From positions 75,707 to 139,706 of the forward strand of contig JAWKUH010000012.1 in assembly GCA_041398665.1 (NCBI GenBank): a stretch of 64,000 bases of DNA, read 5' to 3'. Within the stretch, counting starts at the first letter, position 1, and every line of letters starts with the position of its first letter. Source of the stretch: Rohdeia sp041398665 (GTDB lineage: Bacteria > Planctomycetota > UBA1135 > GCA-002686595). The notes beneath the pieces were generated by a model. It saw nothing but the letters and a program-made list of their open reading frames with translations. It was not told the DNA's origin and ran no database searches. Shown one piece after another: positions 44,977 through 53,610 of the stretch. The position numbers were made by a program, and so were the translations under genes.

Positions 44977-46443
44977 GTGTTCCAGATGTTCGGTCCGCTC
45001 TGTCTGTCGTTCGCGCTCGCCGCGTCCCCGTCCCACACCGCAGGTGTGCACCTCGCGCCGCACGCCGTCCTCGACCAGGACGGTGCGCGCGCGCAAGCCG
45101 CGCCGCGCGAGGCCGCAGCTCCGAGACGCGACCGCGTCGACGCCGGCGAGGCCGCCGCCCAGGCGGGCGACGACGTCGTCACGTTCGACGAGCTCGACCG
45201 GCTGCTGCTCGATCGTCACGCCTTCGGTCCGGCCTCCGAGGACGCGCTCACGTTCCTCGTGCAGAACGCGCTGATCGCCCACCTCGCCGCGGAGGCGGGG
45301 GTCGTCGTGACCACCGAGCAGGTCGAGGCGCGCTGGGCCGAACTCGACCGCGTGACGCGCGAGCAAGGTCTCGAGGGCGGACTCGAGGGCTACCGGCAGG
45401 AGAAGGGCGTGGAACGCGCCGACTTCCTGCGCGCGCTCGAGAACCAACTGCGGCTGGCCGAGCTGACGCGCCGCGCGCTCGGCCTCCCCGCCGACCAGCC
45501 CGTACCGGAGTACGACCAGCAGATCTGGCTCGAGCAGCAGGTCGGCTCGCAGGAACTCGTGCGCCTCCCGCGCCCCTGGGAGGACGGCGTCGTCGCGAGA
45601 CTCGGCGAGATCGAGGTCCGCGCGAAGGACCTGGCCCTGCGGCTGCGCGACGCGATCGGACCGCGCGAGGTGCGCGACGCTCTGTTCCAGCTGCTCCTGC
45701 TGCGCCGCGTCGAGGTGGCCTGCGCGAAGTACCCGAAGAGTGCGCGCGAGGCCGCCGTCGACCTCGAGGTCGCGCGCCGCCGCTCCGAGGCGAGTTCGAA
45801 CCCCGCCTACAAGGGCGTCGACTTCGACGCGCTCCTCCGCGCGCAGGGGCTCGACCCGCAGACGTTCCGCAACGACCCGGCGATCCGCATCGCGGCGCTC
45901 TCCACGCTGTACATCGACACGGAGTACGCCGGCGACCGCCTGCGCGCCGCCTACGACGCGGAGAAGAAGTGGTTCGACGACCGCTTCGGCGAATCGGTCG
46001 ACGCGTACCTCGTCTTCGTCGTCACCTCGGAGGAGCCCGACGCACTCGTCCCCTTCACGCGTGCGAGCGCCAGGGCGCGACTCGCCGACATCGCGAAGAC
46101 CGTCGACAGCGAACCGGCCTTCGCGGCGACGGCGGCGCAGCTCGGCCAGGACCAGGACAACGGCATCGTCGCGAGCGGACTCGGTCCCGTGCACCGCGAG
46201 GACATGCGCCTCGACGCCGAGCTCCGATCGAAGGTCTACGAGCTCTACGACGCGGGCGTGCGCGGCACGAGCGAGCCCGTCGAGCTCTCCACCGGCGTCG
46301 GCCTCTTCTACATCGGCACGCACCGCCCCACGCCCAACTTCGAGGGCATGCGCGACGCCGTGCACAAGGAACTGCGACGCCGGTTCCTGGTCGACCTGCT
46401 GCCGATCGAGCAGCTCGCGACCTACCTCGACCAACCGCAGTAG
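44977..46443 (+). CDS. Secreted SurA/PpiC-like protein
   Basis: 488 aa. A short hydrophobic leader (QMFGPLCLSFALAASPSHT) precedes a SurA_N-like helical domain (DVVTFDELDRLLLDRHAFGP, then FLVQNALIAHLAAEAGVVVT, then FLRALENQLRLAELTRRALG). A related unit follows at about 240-340 (YKGVDFDALLRAQGLDPQTF, then AALSTLYIDTEYAGDRLRAA). The C-terminal part (DAYLVFVVTSEEPDALVPFT, then GQDQDNGIVASGLGPVHRED) may be a diverged parvulin domain. It probably chaperones exported proteins. A GTG at 44977 with GGGAGG six bases upstream is preferred over the ATG at 44986. The SD lies in a self-complementary GGAGG-T-CCTCC element. Confidence 0.8.
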   Translation: MFQMFGPLCLSFALAASPSHTAGVHLAPHAVLDQDGARAQAAPREAAAPRRDRVDAGEAAAQAGDDVVTFDELDRLLLDRHAFGPASEDALTFLVQNALIAHLAAEAGVVVTTEQVEARWAELDRVTREQGLEGGLEGYRQEKGVERADFLRALENQLRLAELTRRALGLPADQPVPEYDQQIWLEQQVGSQELVRLPRPWEDGVVARLGEIEVRAKDLALRLRDAIGPREVRDALFQLLLLRRVEVACAKYPKSAREAAVDLEVARRRSEASSNPAYKGVDFDALLRAQGLDPQTFRNDPAIRIAALSTLYIDTEYAGDRLRAAYDAEKKWFDDRFGESVDAYLVFVVTSEEPDALVPFTRASARARLADIAKTVDSEPAFAATAAQLGQDQDNGIVASGLGPVHREDMRLDAELRSKVYELYDAGVRGTSEPVELSTGVGLFYIGTHRPTPNFEGMRDAVHKELRRRFLVDLLPIEQLATYLDQPQ

Positions 46444-46478
46444 TCGGGTCGCGCCGCGCGCGCAGGGTCGCGAGAACG

Positions 46479-46512
46479 GACGAGGGGCGGCACTTCGGTG
46501 CCGCCCCTCGTC
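46479..46512. terminator. Strong bidirectional terminator with UUCG tetraloop
   Basis: A perfect 15-bp stem (GACGAGGGGCGGCAC with its complement) closed by TTCG, giving C(UUCG)G on the plus strand, an exceptionally stable RNA tetraloop. It starts 36 bases after the SurA-like stop. On the minus strand it also lies downstream of the selenoprotein gene. Confidence 0.88.
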
Positions 46513-46547
46513 GTCGGGTCCGCGCTCGGCGCGGCCGTCACTCCCGC

Positions 46548-46603
46548 GGAGTCAATCAGCGGAGTCAATCAGCGGAGTCAATCAGCGGAATCAATCAGCG
46601 CAG
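46548..46603. repeat. 13-bp tandem repeat abutting the selenoprotein stop codon
   Basis: GGAGTCAATCAGC is repeated exactly at 46548, 46561 and 46574, then once with one change (GGAATCAATCAGC, 46587). A partial fifth copy from 46600 (GCAGTCACTC) supplies the TGA stop of the minus-strand gene. Read on the minus strand each unit is GCTGATTGACTCC, so stop codons recur in every frame. Confidence 0.85.
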
Positions 46604-47587
46604 TCACTCGTTCGCGAACCCCGAGAGACGCTTCGCGCGATCGGCGGCCTTCGTGCCGTCGTAGCGCTCGACGTGCTTCTCGAGTTTCTTCACGACCTTC
46701 TTCGTGATCCCGTCGTCATGGGCGTCCTCGAGGATGCCGTTCAGGGCCTCCTCGGCCTCGAACTCGCGCTTGAAGTCCTCGGAATCGAACTTCTCCTCGA
46801 CGGTCTTCATGCGGTCGGCGACGGCCTCGACGCCGCGAGCGGCGCGCGAGAAGGCGTCGTAGCCCGACTTCGCCTCGACGCACCATCCGGCCTCGATGCG
46901 GCGCTCGATCAGGGCGAGTTCGGTGCCGATGCGCTCCTCGAACTCGGTGATCAGGGCCTTCGCGGCCTCCGCGTCCTCGTCACCCTTCTCGGCGACCTTC
47001 TGCGCGGCCTCGATGCCCTTCTGGTACTTGCCGCCGAGGAACTCCTTCCAGGCCTTGTCGAGCGCCTTCGGGGCGTCGTCGGGGGCCTTCTTCGCGAGCT
47101 TCAGCTGCTCGTCGATCATGTCCTCGATCTTGCCGTGGTCCTCGATCGGGTTGCCCCGCGAGAGCACGTAGCCGTTGTTGTCGAGGAGGACGTAGCTCGG
47201 GAGGTAGTTCGACTTCGAGTCGACGGGGCGTTCGAGGGTCCACATGGCGGACGTTCCCATCCACCCGTTGTCCCACGCGAAGCGCTCCATCTCGTCGAAG
47301 GTCGCGCCCTGGCTCTCGACCATGACGATCCCGATCGTGTCGCCCAGCTCCTTGGCCATCCTGATGGTCGACGGCACCGCCGTCGAAACGCAGGGGCCTC
47401 AGTGGGTGCCCCAGAACTCCACCAGCACGGGCCGGCCCTTGAAGTCCTCGAGGGAGGCGAGGGCGCGGGCGTTGACCGGCTCCTTCGCGAACGTGTGGGA
47501 GGCGTGTTCGCCGCCTCCTTCCTGGGCGAACGCCAGCGACAGGGCGAGGGCCCCGACGAGCGTTCCACCGACGATGGTCGTGTTCAT
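46604..47587 (-). CDS. Periplasmic thioredoxin-like selenoprotein (Sec63, UGPC motif)
   Basis: 327 aa if TGA at 47399-47401 is read as selenocysteine. A signal peptide (TIVGGTLVGALALSLAFA) precedes a thioredoxin fold: EDFKGRPVLVEFWGTH-U-GPC, then VSTAVPSTIRMAKELGDT, then MVESQGATFDEM and PSYVLLDNNGYVLSRGNP. The TGA falls exactly where thioredoxins have the first catalytic Cys (WCGPC-type motif), and the resolving Cys66 is present. Reading continues in the same frame on both sides; no base shift is needed. A SECIS-type hairpin follows (separate entry). The C-terminal 150 residues are helical and Lys/Glu-rich (LEKHVERYDGTKAADRAKRL). Alternatives are a TGC-to-TGA sequencing error or a nonsense mutation with restart at GTG 47377. 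A strong selenoenzyme candidate for thiol/peroxide redox work outside the cytoplasm. Confidence 0.82.
47360..47394 (-). promoter_or_regulatory. Bacterial SECIS element
   Basis: On the minus strand the RNA downstream of the UGA folds into CCUG (47394-47391), a 4x4 internal loop, an 8-bp perfect stem UCGACGGC (47386-47379) / GCCGUCGA (47375-47368), an apical GGU loop (47378-47376), then CAGG (47363-47360). The apical G lies 20 bases after the UGA, inside the window usual for bacterial SECIS elements, and a GGU-type loop is the feature recognised by SelB. The element is wholly within the coding sequence, as expected in bacteria. Confidence 0.82.
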
Positions 47588-47839
47588 GGTTGTGTGCGGC
47601 TCCTCGCGCGGTCCAGGGGGGGTCGGACCGGGCGGCTGCGACCCGAAGAGCCTAGCGCGCCGGGCCGCGGGTGTGCTCTCGGCAGGCCGGGAGGTCGAGG
47701 TGGAGGCGCGTCCGGGACCGGGAGCGCCCCTGCCCAGGGGTGCACCCCGTCGAACGGAGCCCCAACGGAGCGCCCGGTCGCCTCGGTGACCCCGGACGCG
47801 GCCCGATGTGAGGGTTCCCCCTAGCCGCAGGCGGGAGAA

Positions 47840-47856
47840 GCCGCCGGACCGGCGGC
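47840..47856 (-). terminator. pgi terminator hairpin
   Basis: GCCGCCG-GAC-CGGCGGC, a perfect 7-bp stem with a three-base loop, six bases after the pgi stop on the minus strand. The rest of the 275-base gap to the selenoprotein start shows no gene and no clear promoter. Confidence 0.6.
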
Positions 47857-47862
47857 GCCGCC

Positions 47863-49257
47863 TCACACCGTCCTCGGAGGGATCTTCGAGGCCGCCTCCT
47901 CGATCTCGCGGCGGCGCGCCTCGTAGCCCGCGCGCCCCATGAGGGCGTAGGCCGCGATCTTGCCGGCCTCGACGCCGGGCTGGTCGAAGGCGTCGACGCC
48001 GTAGTGCTCGCCCATGAGCGCGACCGACACCTCGAGCATCTGGAACAGCGCGCCGACCGACGCCGCGTCGACGCGTTCGAGCGCGAGCGTCGCGTTGGGC
48101 CGCCCCGCCTCGGTGAGCGCGATGCGCGTGCCGTCGCGCTCCGCCTGGAAGAGCTCGCCGAGGTCGCGGCCGCCGAGGTAGGCCACCCCCTCGAGGTCCT
48201 CGTAGGCGAGAGGGATCGGCACGGAGCGCTCCGGCCGGTCGACCGCGAGCAACGTGAACCACTTGTCGAAGGGGCCCTCGACGTAGAGCTGCACCTGGCT
48301 GTGCTGGTCGGTGACGCCGACCGCGCGGACCGGCGTCGGTCCGCGGAAGACGTCGCGCCCGTCGCGGTCCTGGCGCTTGCCGATCGACTCCGCGAGGAGC
48401 TGCGCGTACCAGTCCGCGCACAGACGCAGCGCGTGGCTGTACGCGAACGTCACCGCGATGGGCTTGCCCTTGGCGGCGTGCATGAGGTGCTGCACCGCGG
48501 CGTGGACCTGTGCGGGGTTGTCGTCGAACTCCTCGGTGCGGCAGCGACGGTCCATCGCCGCGGCGCCGGAGAGCAGTTCGGCCACGTCGATGCCGACGAG
48601 CGCGGCCGGCACGAGCCCGACGGGCGACAGCACGGAGAAGCGACCTCCGACGCCGTCGGGAACGACGAAGCTCTTGTAGCCCTCGCGCCGCACGATCTCG
48701 CGCAGGACGCCCCTGCTCTCGTCGGTCGTGACGACGAAGTGCGACTTGTGTCCCTCGCTCCCGAGCACGTCGACGAAGCGCTCGCGGAAGAGCAGGAACT
48801 GCGACATCGTCTCTGCCGTTCCGCCCGACTTCGAGATGACGTTGACGAGCGTCTCGCGCGGGTCGAGACGGTCCAGGACGTCGCCGATCCAGTCGGGGTC
48901 GACGTTGTCGAGCACGAAGAGTCGGCGCCGCCCCGCGTCGGGCTCGAGGTCGTGGTACGGACCGTTCAGCGCGGCGTGCAGCGCGATCGTCCCGAGCGCC
49001 GAGCCCCCGATGCCGCACACCACGACGTTGCGGAAACGCCCGCGCACGGCCTCGGTGTAGGCCTGCACGTCGCCGAGGACCTGCGACTGGTACGGCAGGT
49101 CGAGCCAGCGCAGGTCGGCCTCGCGCCGCGCCTGCACCCGCGCGAGCGCCTGGCGCGAGGGCTCGCGCTGCGCGTCGAGCTCGCGATGGGTGATGCCGTG
49201 CTGCTCGCCGACGGCGTCGGCCAGGACGTTCGAGTAGTCGAGACGGATGCTGCTCAC
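47863..49257 (-). CDS. pgi: Glucose-6-phosphate isomerase
   Basis: 464 aa. It interconverts glucose-6-phosphate and fructose-6-phosphate in glycolysis and gluconeogenesis. Signature segments are present: VVVCGIGGSALGTIALHAAL, ISKSGGTAETMSQFLLFRER, VPDGVGGRFSVLSPVGLVPA, the catalytic-region GVTDQHSQVQLYVEGPFDKW, and the C-terminal PGI signature AFDQPGVEAGK with Lys. The compact length matches the bacterial short form rather than the 550-aa E. coli type. The GTG at 49257 with GGGAGG five bases upstream is preferred over a longer start at 49305. Confidence 0.96.
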   Translation of the reverse strand: MSSIRLDYSNVLADAVGEQHGITHRELDAQREPSRQALARVQARREADLRWLDLPYQSQVLGDVQAYTEAVRGRFRNVVVCGIGGSALGTIALHAALNGPYHDLEPDAGRRRLFVLDNVDPDWIGDVLDRLDPRETLVNVISKSGGTAETMSQFLLFRERFVDVLGSEGHKSHFVVTTDESRGVLREIVRREGYKSFVVPDGVGGRFSVLSPVGLVPAALVGIDVAELLSGAAAMDRRCRTEEFDDNPAQVHAAVQHLMHAAKGKPIAVTFAYSHALRLCADWYAQLLAESIGKRQDRDGRDVFRGPTPVRAVGVTDQHSQVQLYVEGPFDKWFTLLAVDRPERSVPIPLAYEDLEGVAYLGGRDLGELFQAERDGTRIALTEAGRPNATLALERVDAASVGALFQMLEVSVALMGEHYGVDAFDQPGVEAGKIAAYALMGRAGYEARRREIEEAASKIPPRTV

Positions 49258-49334
49258 GAAGGCCTCCCAGGTGGATCGGGGCGAGCAGTATCGGGCGATG
49301 GACACCTTTGACCAAGGAATGCCCGCAACGGCGC

Positions 49335-49369
49335 GCGAGCCCGCTCGGCGTTGGGCCGAACGGGCTCGC
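49335..49369 (-). terminator. Terminator of the YugP-like peptidase gene
   Basis: GCGAGCCCG-c-TCGGC / GCCGA-a-CGGGCTCGC: nine plus five paired bases with a single mismatch and a five-base loop, 30 bases after the stop at 49400 on the minus strand. Confidence 0.7.
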
Positions 49370-49399
49370 GGTGGTGCGGAGAAGTGCCTGCGGCCGCGG

Positions 49400-50116
49400 T
49401 CAGTTGCGCGAACCGGCGATGCGGAAGAGGACGTAGGCCAGGGTGAGGGCCGACGACACGGCGCCCGCGACGTACGTCAGAGCGGCGGCGCCGAGCACGT
49501 CGCTCACCCCGCGGGCCTCCTCGGGCGTCGAGACGATGCCGGTGTGCGCGAGCACGGCCTTCGCCCGGTTGCTCGCGTCGAACTCGACGGGAAGCGTGAC
49601 GAGCTGGAAGAGCACGGCGATCCCGAGGAGCGCCGCTCCGACGACCATGAGCGGACCACCGATCCCGTTCGACGCGAAGCCACCGAGGACGAGGCCGAGG
49701 AAGAAGGGCAGCGTCCAGAGACCGTTCGCCACACCCACCAGGGGCACGAGCGTCGAGCGCATCCCGAGCCAGACATAGGCCTGCTTGTGCTGGATGGCGT
49801 GGCCCGCCTCGTGCGCGGCGACCGCGATCGACGAGATCGAGCGCCCGTCGTACACGTCGGGGCTCAACCGGAGCGTGCGGCTCCGCGGGTCGTAGTGGTC
49901 GGAGAGGAAGCCGTGGTGGCGTTCGATCGTGACGTCGTCGACGCCGCCGGCGCGGCAGACCGCCCGTGCGGCCTCGGCCCCGGTCATGCCGGAGCGCACG
50001 CCGACCCGCTGGTACTTCGCGAAGGTCGACTTGACGCGCATCGCGGCGATGCCGCAAAGGCCGCCGCCGACGAGCATCACCACGAGGAAGAGCGGGTCCG
50101 TGAAGAGGTAGAACAT
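49400..50116 (-). CDS. YugP-type neutral zinc metallopeptidase
   Basis: 238 aa. It has an N-terminal membrane helix (FLVVMLVGGGLCGIAAM), the zinc motif AAHEAGHAIQHKQAY (His102, Glu103, His106) and hydrophobic pairs at about 118-180. The family context RVGVRSGMTGAEAARAVCRA, then RHHGFLSDHYDPRSRTLRLS and LPVEFDASNRAKAVL (third ligand Glu) is typical of Zn_peptidase_2/YugP. It is a membrane-embedded or peripheral protease of unknown substrate. The gene stands alone between terminators. Confidence 0.93.
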   Translation of the reverse strand: MFYLFTDPLFLVVMLVGGGLCGIAAMRVKSTFAKYQRVGVRSGMTGAEAARAVCRAGGVDDVTIERHHGFLSDHYDPRSRTLRLSPDVYDGRSISSIAVAAHEAGHAIQHKQAYVWLGMRSTLVPLVGVANGLWTLPFFLGLVLGGFASNGIGGPLMVVGAALLGIAVLFQLVTLPVEFDASNRAKAVLAHTGIVSTPEEARGVSDVLGAAALTYVAGAVSSALTLAYVLFRIAGSRN

Positions 50117-50169
50117 GTCCTGCCGGTTCGCGGGGGTTCGGGCCGCGTCGACACAAAGGTGCGACGCGC

Positions 50170-50211
50170 GACGAGGCGCTCGCGCGCCTCGTCCCGGAGT
50201 ACGTTTCCGGG
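50170..50211 (-). terminator. Tandem hairpins downstream of fhs
   Basis: Two hairpins lie side by side in the fhs-YugP gap: GACGAGGCG/CGCCTCGTC (9 bp, loop 6, 50170-50193) and CCCGGA/TCCGGG (6 bp, loop 7, 50193-50211). They are 61 or more bases after the fhs stop on the minus strand, and could instead sit in the peptidase leader. Confidence 0.5.
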
Positions 50212-50271
50212 CCCCCTACGTTGGGACACCGGACCCCGAGCTTCCAGCGGAATCGCCGGCGGGGAAGGCGG

Positions 50272-51945
50272 TCAGAACAACCCGCTGATCGTGCCGTCCT
50301 CCTCGAGCTCGACGCCGCGGAACGCGGGCGTGCTGCCGAGGCCGGGCATGGTCATGACGTCGCCGGCGAGCGGCACGACGATGCCGGCGCCGGCGTAGAG
50401 CCGCACCTCGCGCACCGGGAACTCGAAGCCGCTGGGTCGGCCGAGCAGCTTCGGGTCGTGCGACAGGCTGTACTGCGTCTTCGCGACGCAGATCGGCAGC
50501 TTGCCCTCGCCGCGCGCCTCGAGCCGCGCGAGCTGCTCGGTCGCGAGCGGGGCGAAGGCGACGCGGTCCGCCCCGTAGAACGAGGTCGCGAGGCGCTGCA
50601 CCTTCTCGACGATCGGTTGGTCGAGGTCGTAGGCGTGGCGGAACTTCGCGGTCCCCGACTCCGCCGCCGCGACGACGGCCTCGGCCAGCGCGCGGCCGCC
50701 CTCGCCGCCGTTCGAGAACACCTCGCTGACGGCGACGGCGCGCGCTCCGGCCGCGAGCGCCCGTTTCTCGATCGCATCGTGCTCGGCCTTCGTGTCGGTC
50801 GGGAAGCGGTTGATCGCGACGACCACCGGGACGCCGTGCGCGGCGAGGATCGAGAGGTGCGCCTCGAGGTTGGCGAGGCCCTCCTCGAGCGCTCCCAGGT
50901 CCTCGCGCTCGAGTTCCGGGGGCAGCGGCTTGCCGGGCTTCACCTGGAAGCGACCGGACTGCAGCTTCATCGCGCGCGTCGTCGTGACGAGCACGGCGCA
51001 GTCCGGCTGCATCCCCGTCACGCGGCACTTGATGTTGAAGAACTTCTCGGCGCCCATGTCCGAGCCGAAGCCGGCCTCGGTCACGACGTAGTCGGCGAGG
51101 CGCGCGGCGATCCGGTCGGCGATGGCCGAGCAGTTGCCCTGCGCGATGTTCGCGAACGGACCGGCGTGGACGAGGACCGGCGTACCTTCGCTCGTCTGCA
51201 CCAGCGTCGGGTCGAGCGCGTCGCGCATGACCGCCGCCATCGCGCCCGCCACGCCGAGGTCCTCCGCCGTCACGGGCTCGTCGGTGAAGCTCTCCCCCAC
51301 CTGGATGCGGCCGAGCCGCGTGCGCAGGTCCTTGATCGAGGTCGACAGCGCGAGGATCGCCATGATCTCGCTCGCGGCCGTGATGTCGAACGCCGCGTCG
51401 CGCGGCACGCCGTTCTTCTTGCCGCCGAGCCCGATGCGGATCTCGCGCAGTGCGCGGTCGTTCATGTCGACGACGCGGCGCCAGGTGATGCGCTCGGGAT
51501 CGAGCTTGTTCGGGTTGCCGAGCAGGAGCGACGTGTCGAGCGCGGCGGCGAGCAGGTTGTTCGACGCGGCGACGGCGTGGAAGTCGCCGGTGAGGTGCAG
51601 GTTGACCTCGTCCATCGGCAGGAGCTGGCACTTGCCGCCGCCTGCTCCGCCGCCCTTCACGCCGAAGACCGGCCCCATCGAGGGCTGGCGCAGCGTCGCG
51701 ATCGCGCGCTTGCCGATCCGCGCGAGCGCCATCGAGAGACCGATGGTGTGGACCGTCTTCCCCTCGCCCGCGGGCGTCGGGTTGACGGCGGTGACGAGCA
51801 CGGTGCGCACCTTGCGGTCGGGCGCGTCCGCCGCGAGACGGTGGTCGACCTTGGCCTTGTGGTGGCCGTAGGGACGGACGGAGTCCGGCGAGAGGTCGAG
51901 GGCGGCGGCGAGGTCCGAGGCGCGGCGCAGGGGTCGTTCGGTCAT
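50272..51945 (-). CDS. fhs: Formate-tetrahydrofolate ligase
   Basis: 557 aa. It catalyses ATP + formate + THF to 10-formyl-THF + ADP + Pi. The P-loop NPTPAGEGKT lies at residues 55-64. Other family signatures are QPSMGPVFGVKGGGAGGG, DEVNLHLTGDFHAVAASNNL, VTEAGFGSDMGAEKFFNIKC, VVVAINRFPTDTKAEHDAIE and PGLGSTPAFRGVELEEDG. The full-length single-function form is present. It connects formate to the folate pool that also needs FolE-derived pterin. Divergent from the cysteine desulfurase gene (243-base gap). Confidence 0.98.
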   Translation of the reverse strand: MTERPLRRASDLAAALDLSPDSVRPYGHHKAKVDHRLAADAPDRKVRTVLVTAVNPTPAGEGKTVHTIGLSMALARIGKRAIATLRQPSMGPVFGVKGGGAGGGKCQLLPMDEVNLHLTGDFHAVAASNNLLAAALDTSLLLGNPNKLDPERITWRRVVDMNDRALREIRIGLGGKKNGVPRDAAFDITAASEIMAILALSTSIKDLRTRLGRIQVGESFTDEPVTAEDLGVAGAMAAVMRDALDPTLVQTSEGTPVLVHAGPFANIAQGNCSAIADRIAARLADYVVTEAGFGSDMGAEKFFNIKCRVTGMQPDCAVLVTTTRAMKLQSGRFQVKPGKPLPPELEREDLGALEEGLANLEAHLSILAAHGVPVVVAINRFPTDTKAEHDAIEKRALAAGARAVAVSEVFSNGGEGGRALAEAVVAAAESGTAKFRHAYDLDQPIVEKVQRLATSFYGADRVAFAPLATEQLARLEARGEGKLPICVAKTQYSLSHDPKLLGRPSGFEFPVREVRLYAGAGIVVPLAGDVMTMPGLGSTPAFRGVELEEDGTISGLF

Positions 51946-52188
51946 GGCGCGGCCATCCTACGGACTCCCTCTGGAAGCACCGCGACGGGTCGAGGGACTC
52001 CATGGGTCGTCGGTCGGCTCGGTGCGGCAGCACGGCGCTCGGTCGCACCGCTCCACGATCGTCCGGTGACGGTGCGGAGCAGCGAGCCGCTCGGTCGCCC
52101 GGACCTCGGCCTCGGTTACCATGTGGGATCGCGCGCGGCCGATCGGGCACCGCGAACCGCCCGCCGGGACCCCGCGGGCGCGCCGACG

Positions 52189-53382
52189 ATGAGCCATTCC
52201 GAGAACGAAGCGTCCGAGACCGCCTACCTCGACAACAACGCGACGACGCCGATCGTCGACGAGGTGGTCGAGGCCATGCTGCCGTGGCTGCGCGAGGGCT
52301 TCGGCAACTCGTCCAGCCCGCACCGGATCGGGGTCGCCGCGGCGCGCGCCGTCGAGGCCGCGCGGCTCGACGTCGCCGACCTGTTCGGTTGTGCTCCCGA
52401 CCGCGTCGTGCTGACCGGCGGCGGCACCGAGAGCATCGCGAGCGCGATCCACTCGGCGCGGCGCACGCGCGCGGGCCGTCGGCGCTACGTCTGCTCGACG
52501 GTCGAACACCCCGCGTCGTCCGCACCGATCGAGCGCTTCGGCGAGGAGGGCCTCGAGGCGGTCCGCGTGCCGGTCGACGCCGAGGGGCGGCTCGACCGCG
52601 ACGCTCTCTTCGCCGCCGTCGACGGCGACACCGCGCTGGTCTCGCTGATCTGGGGCAACAACGAGACCGGCGTCGTGCAGTCGCGCTCGTTGCTCACGGA
52701 GTTCGCGCGCCATTGTCGCGAGATGGGTGCGCTGCTCCACCTCGACGCGGTCCAGCTCGTGGGCAAGGTCGAGCTCGAGGTCGAGGACCTCGGCGCCGAC
52801 CTCGTCTCCGTCTCCGGGCACAAGTTCCACGCGCCGAAGGGCGTGGGCGCGCTCTACGTGCGCGACGACGCCGACTTCGCGCCGCTCCTGCTGGGCGGCA
52901 GCCACGAGGCGAGGCGGCGCGCCGGGACCGTGAACACCGCGGGCGTCGTCGGGCTCGGCGTCGCCGCACGCCTCGCGCGCCTCCACCTCGCGGACCGCGC
53001 CGCGACCGAACGCCTGCGCGCGCGCCGCGACCGACTCGAGCGCACGGTCCTCGCGAACGTCGAGGGAGCGCGCGTGAACGGCGCCGGCGCGGAGCGCACG
53101 GTCAACACGTCGAACGTCTCCTTCCCCGGCGTCAACGGCAACACGCTGCTCACCATGCTCTCCGAGCGGAACGTCTTCGTCTCGACGGGCTCGGCGTGCG
53201 GATCGGGCCGGAAGAAGGCCAGCCCCGTGCTGCTCGCCATGGGAGTCGACCCCGACCTCGCCGGCTCGAGCCTGCGCCTGTCGCTGTCGCGCCTCACGAC
53301 CGACGCCGAGGTCGACCGCGGAGCCGCCGCGATCGTCGAGTCCGTCGCGAGGATCCGCGAACTCGCGCCGACCTCCGCCTGA
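52189..53382 (+). CDS. Class V cysteine desulfurase (NifS/IscS-like)
   Basis: 397 aa. A PLP enzyme that removes sulfur (or selenium) from cysteine (or selenocysteine). Landmarks: ETAYLDNNATTPIVDEVVEA at the N-terminus, TGGGTESIASAI, CSTVEHPASSAP with the stacking His, the PLP lysine Lys212 in SVSGHKFHAPKGVGAL, and the active-site cysteine Cys337 in VSTGSACGSGRKKAS, followed by LRLSLSRLTT. Cys in the long-loop position suggests the IscS/NifS subgroup. No isc, suf or nif genes adjoin. Because a putative selenoprotein gene lies 4.6 kb away, a role in selenium mobilisation is possible but unproven. Confidence 0.95.
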   Translation: MSHSENEASETAYLDNNATTPIVDEVVEAMLPWLREGFGNSSSPHRIGVAAARAVEAARLDVADLFGCAPDRVVLTGGGTESIASAIHSARRTRAGRRRYVCSTVEHPASSAPIERFGEEGLEAVRVPVDAEGRLDRDALFAAVDGDTALVSLIWGNNETGVVQSRSLLTEFARHCREMGALLHLDAVQLVGKVELEVEDLGADLVSVSGHKFHAPKGVGALYVRDDADFAPLLLGGSHEARRRAGTVNTAGVVGLGVAARLARLHLADRAATERLRARRDRLERTVLANVEGARVNGAGAERTVNTSNVSFPGVNGNTLLTMLSERNVFVSTGSACGSGRKKASPVLLAMGVDPDLAGSSLRLSLSRLTTDAEVDRGAAAIVESVARIRELAPTSA

Positions 53383-53566
53383 TCCTCGTCCCGCGCCCAG
53401 GGCCGCCGCGCTCCGAAGCCGCGTCTCCCCACTCGTCCACTCCACCACCGCAGCGGACTCACCGACCGCTCGGTTCCCGACCCCCACCGACCGCCACCTC
53501 CCCGACGCCCGCCGTCCGAGCGACGAAGTGCCCCGGCCGACCCTTCGAGGCGCTGCCGCAGCGGGG

Positions 53567-53572
53567 TAGAGT
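53567..53572 (+). promoter_or_regulatory. Possible -10 (TAGAGT) with weak -35 (TTCGAG)
   Basis: TAGAGT preceded at 17 bases by TTCGAG (53544-53549), 38 bases before the ATG at 53611. Spacing is right for a housekeeping promoter, though the -35 match is poor. Confidence 0.35.
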
Positions 53573-53610
53573 CGAGGACCGGCGGGCGCCGCGCGCGCCC
53601 CGAAAGATCC

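Noticed and set aside
46604..47377. Separate gene starting at GTG 47377, with an unrelated 62-residue peptide upstream
   Set aside because: The two pieces are in the same frame, join across a TGA within a thioredoxin active site, and the GTG is the loop codon of the SECIS-like hairpin; a single selenoprotein gene explains everything better.
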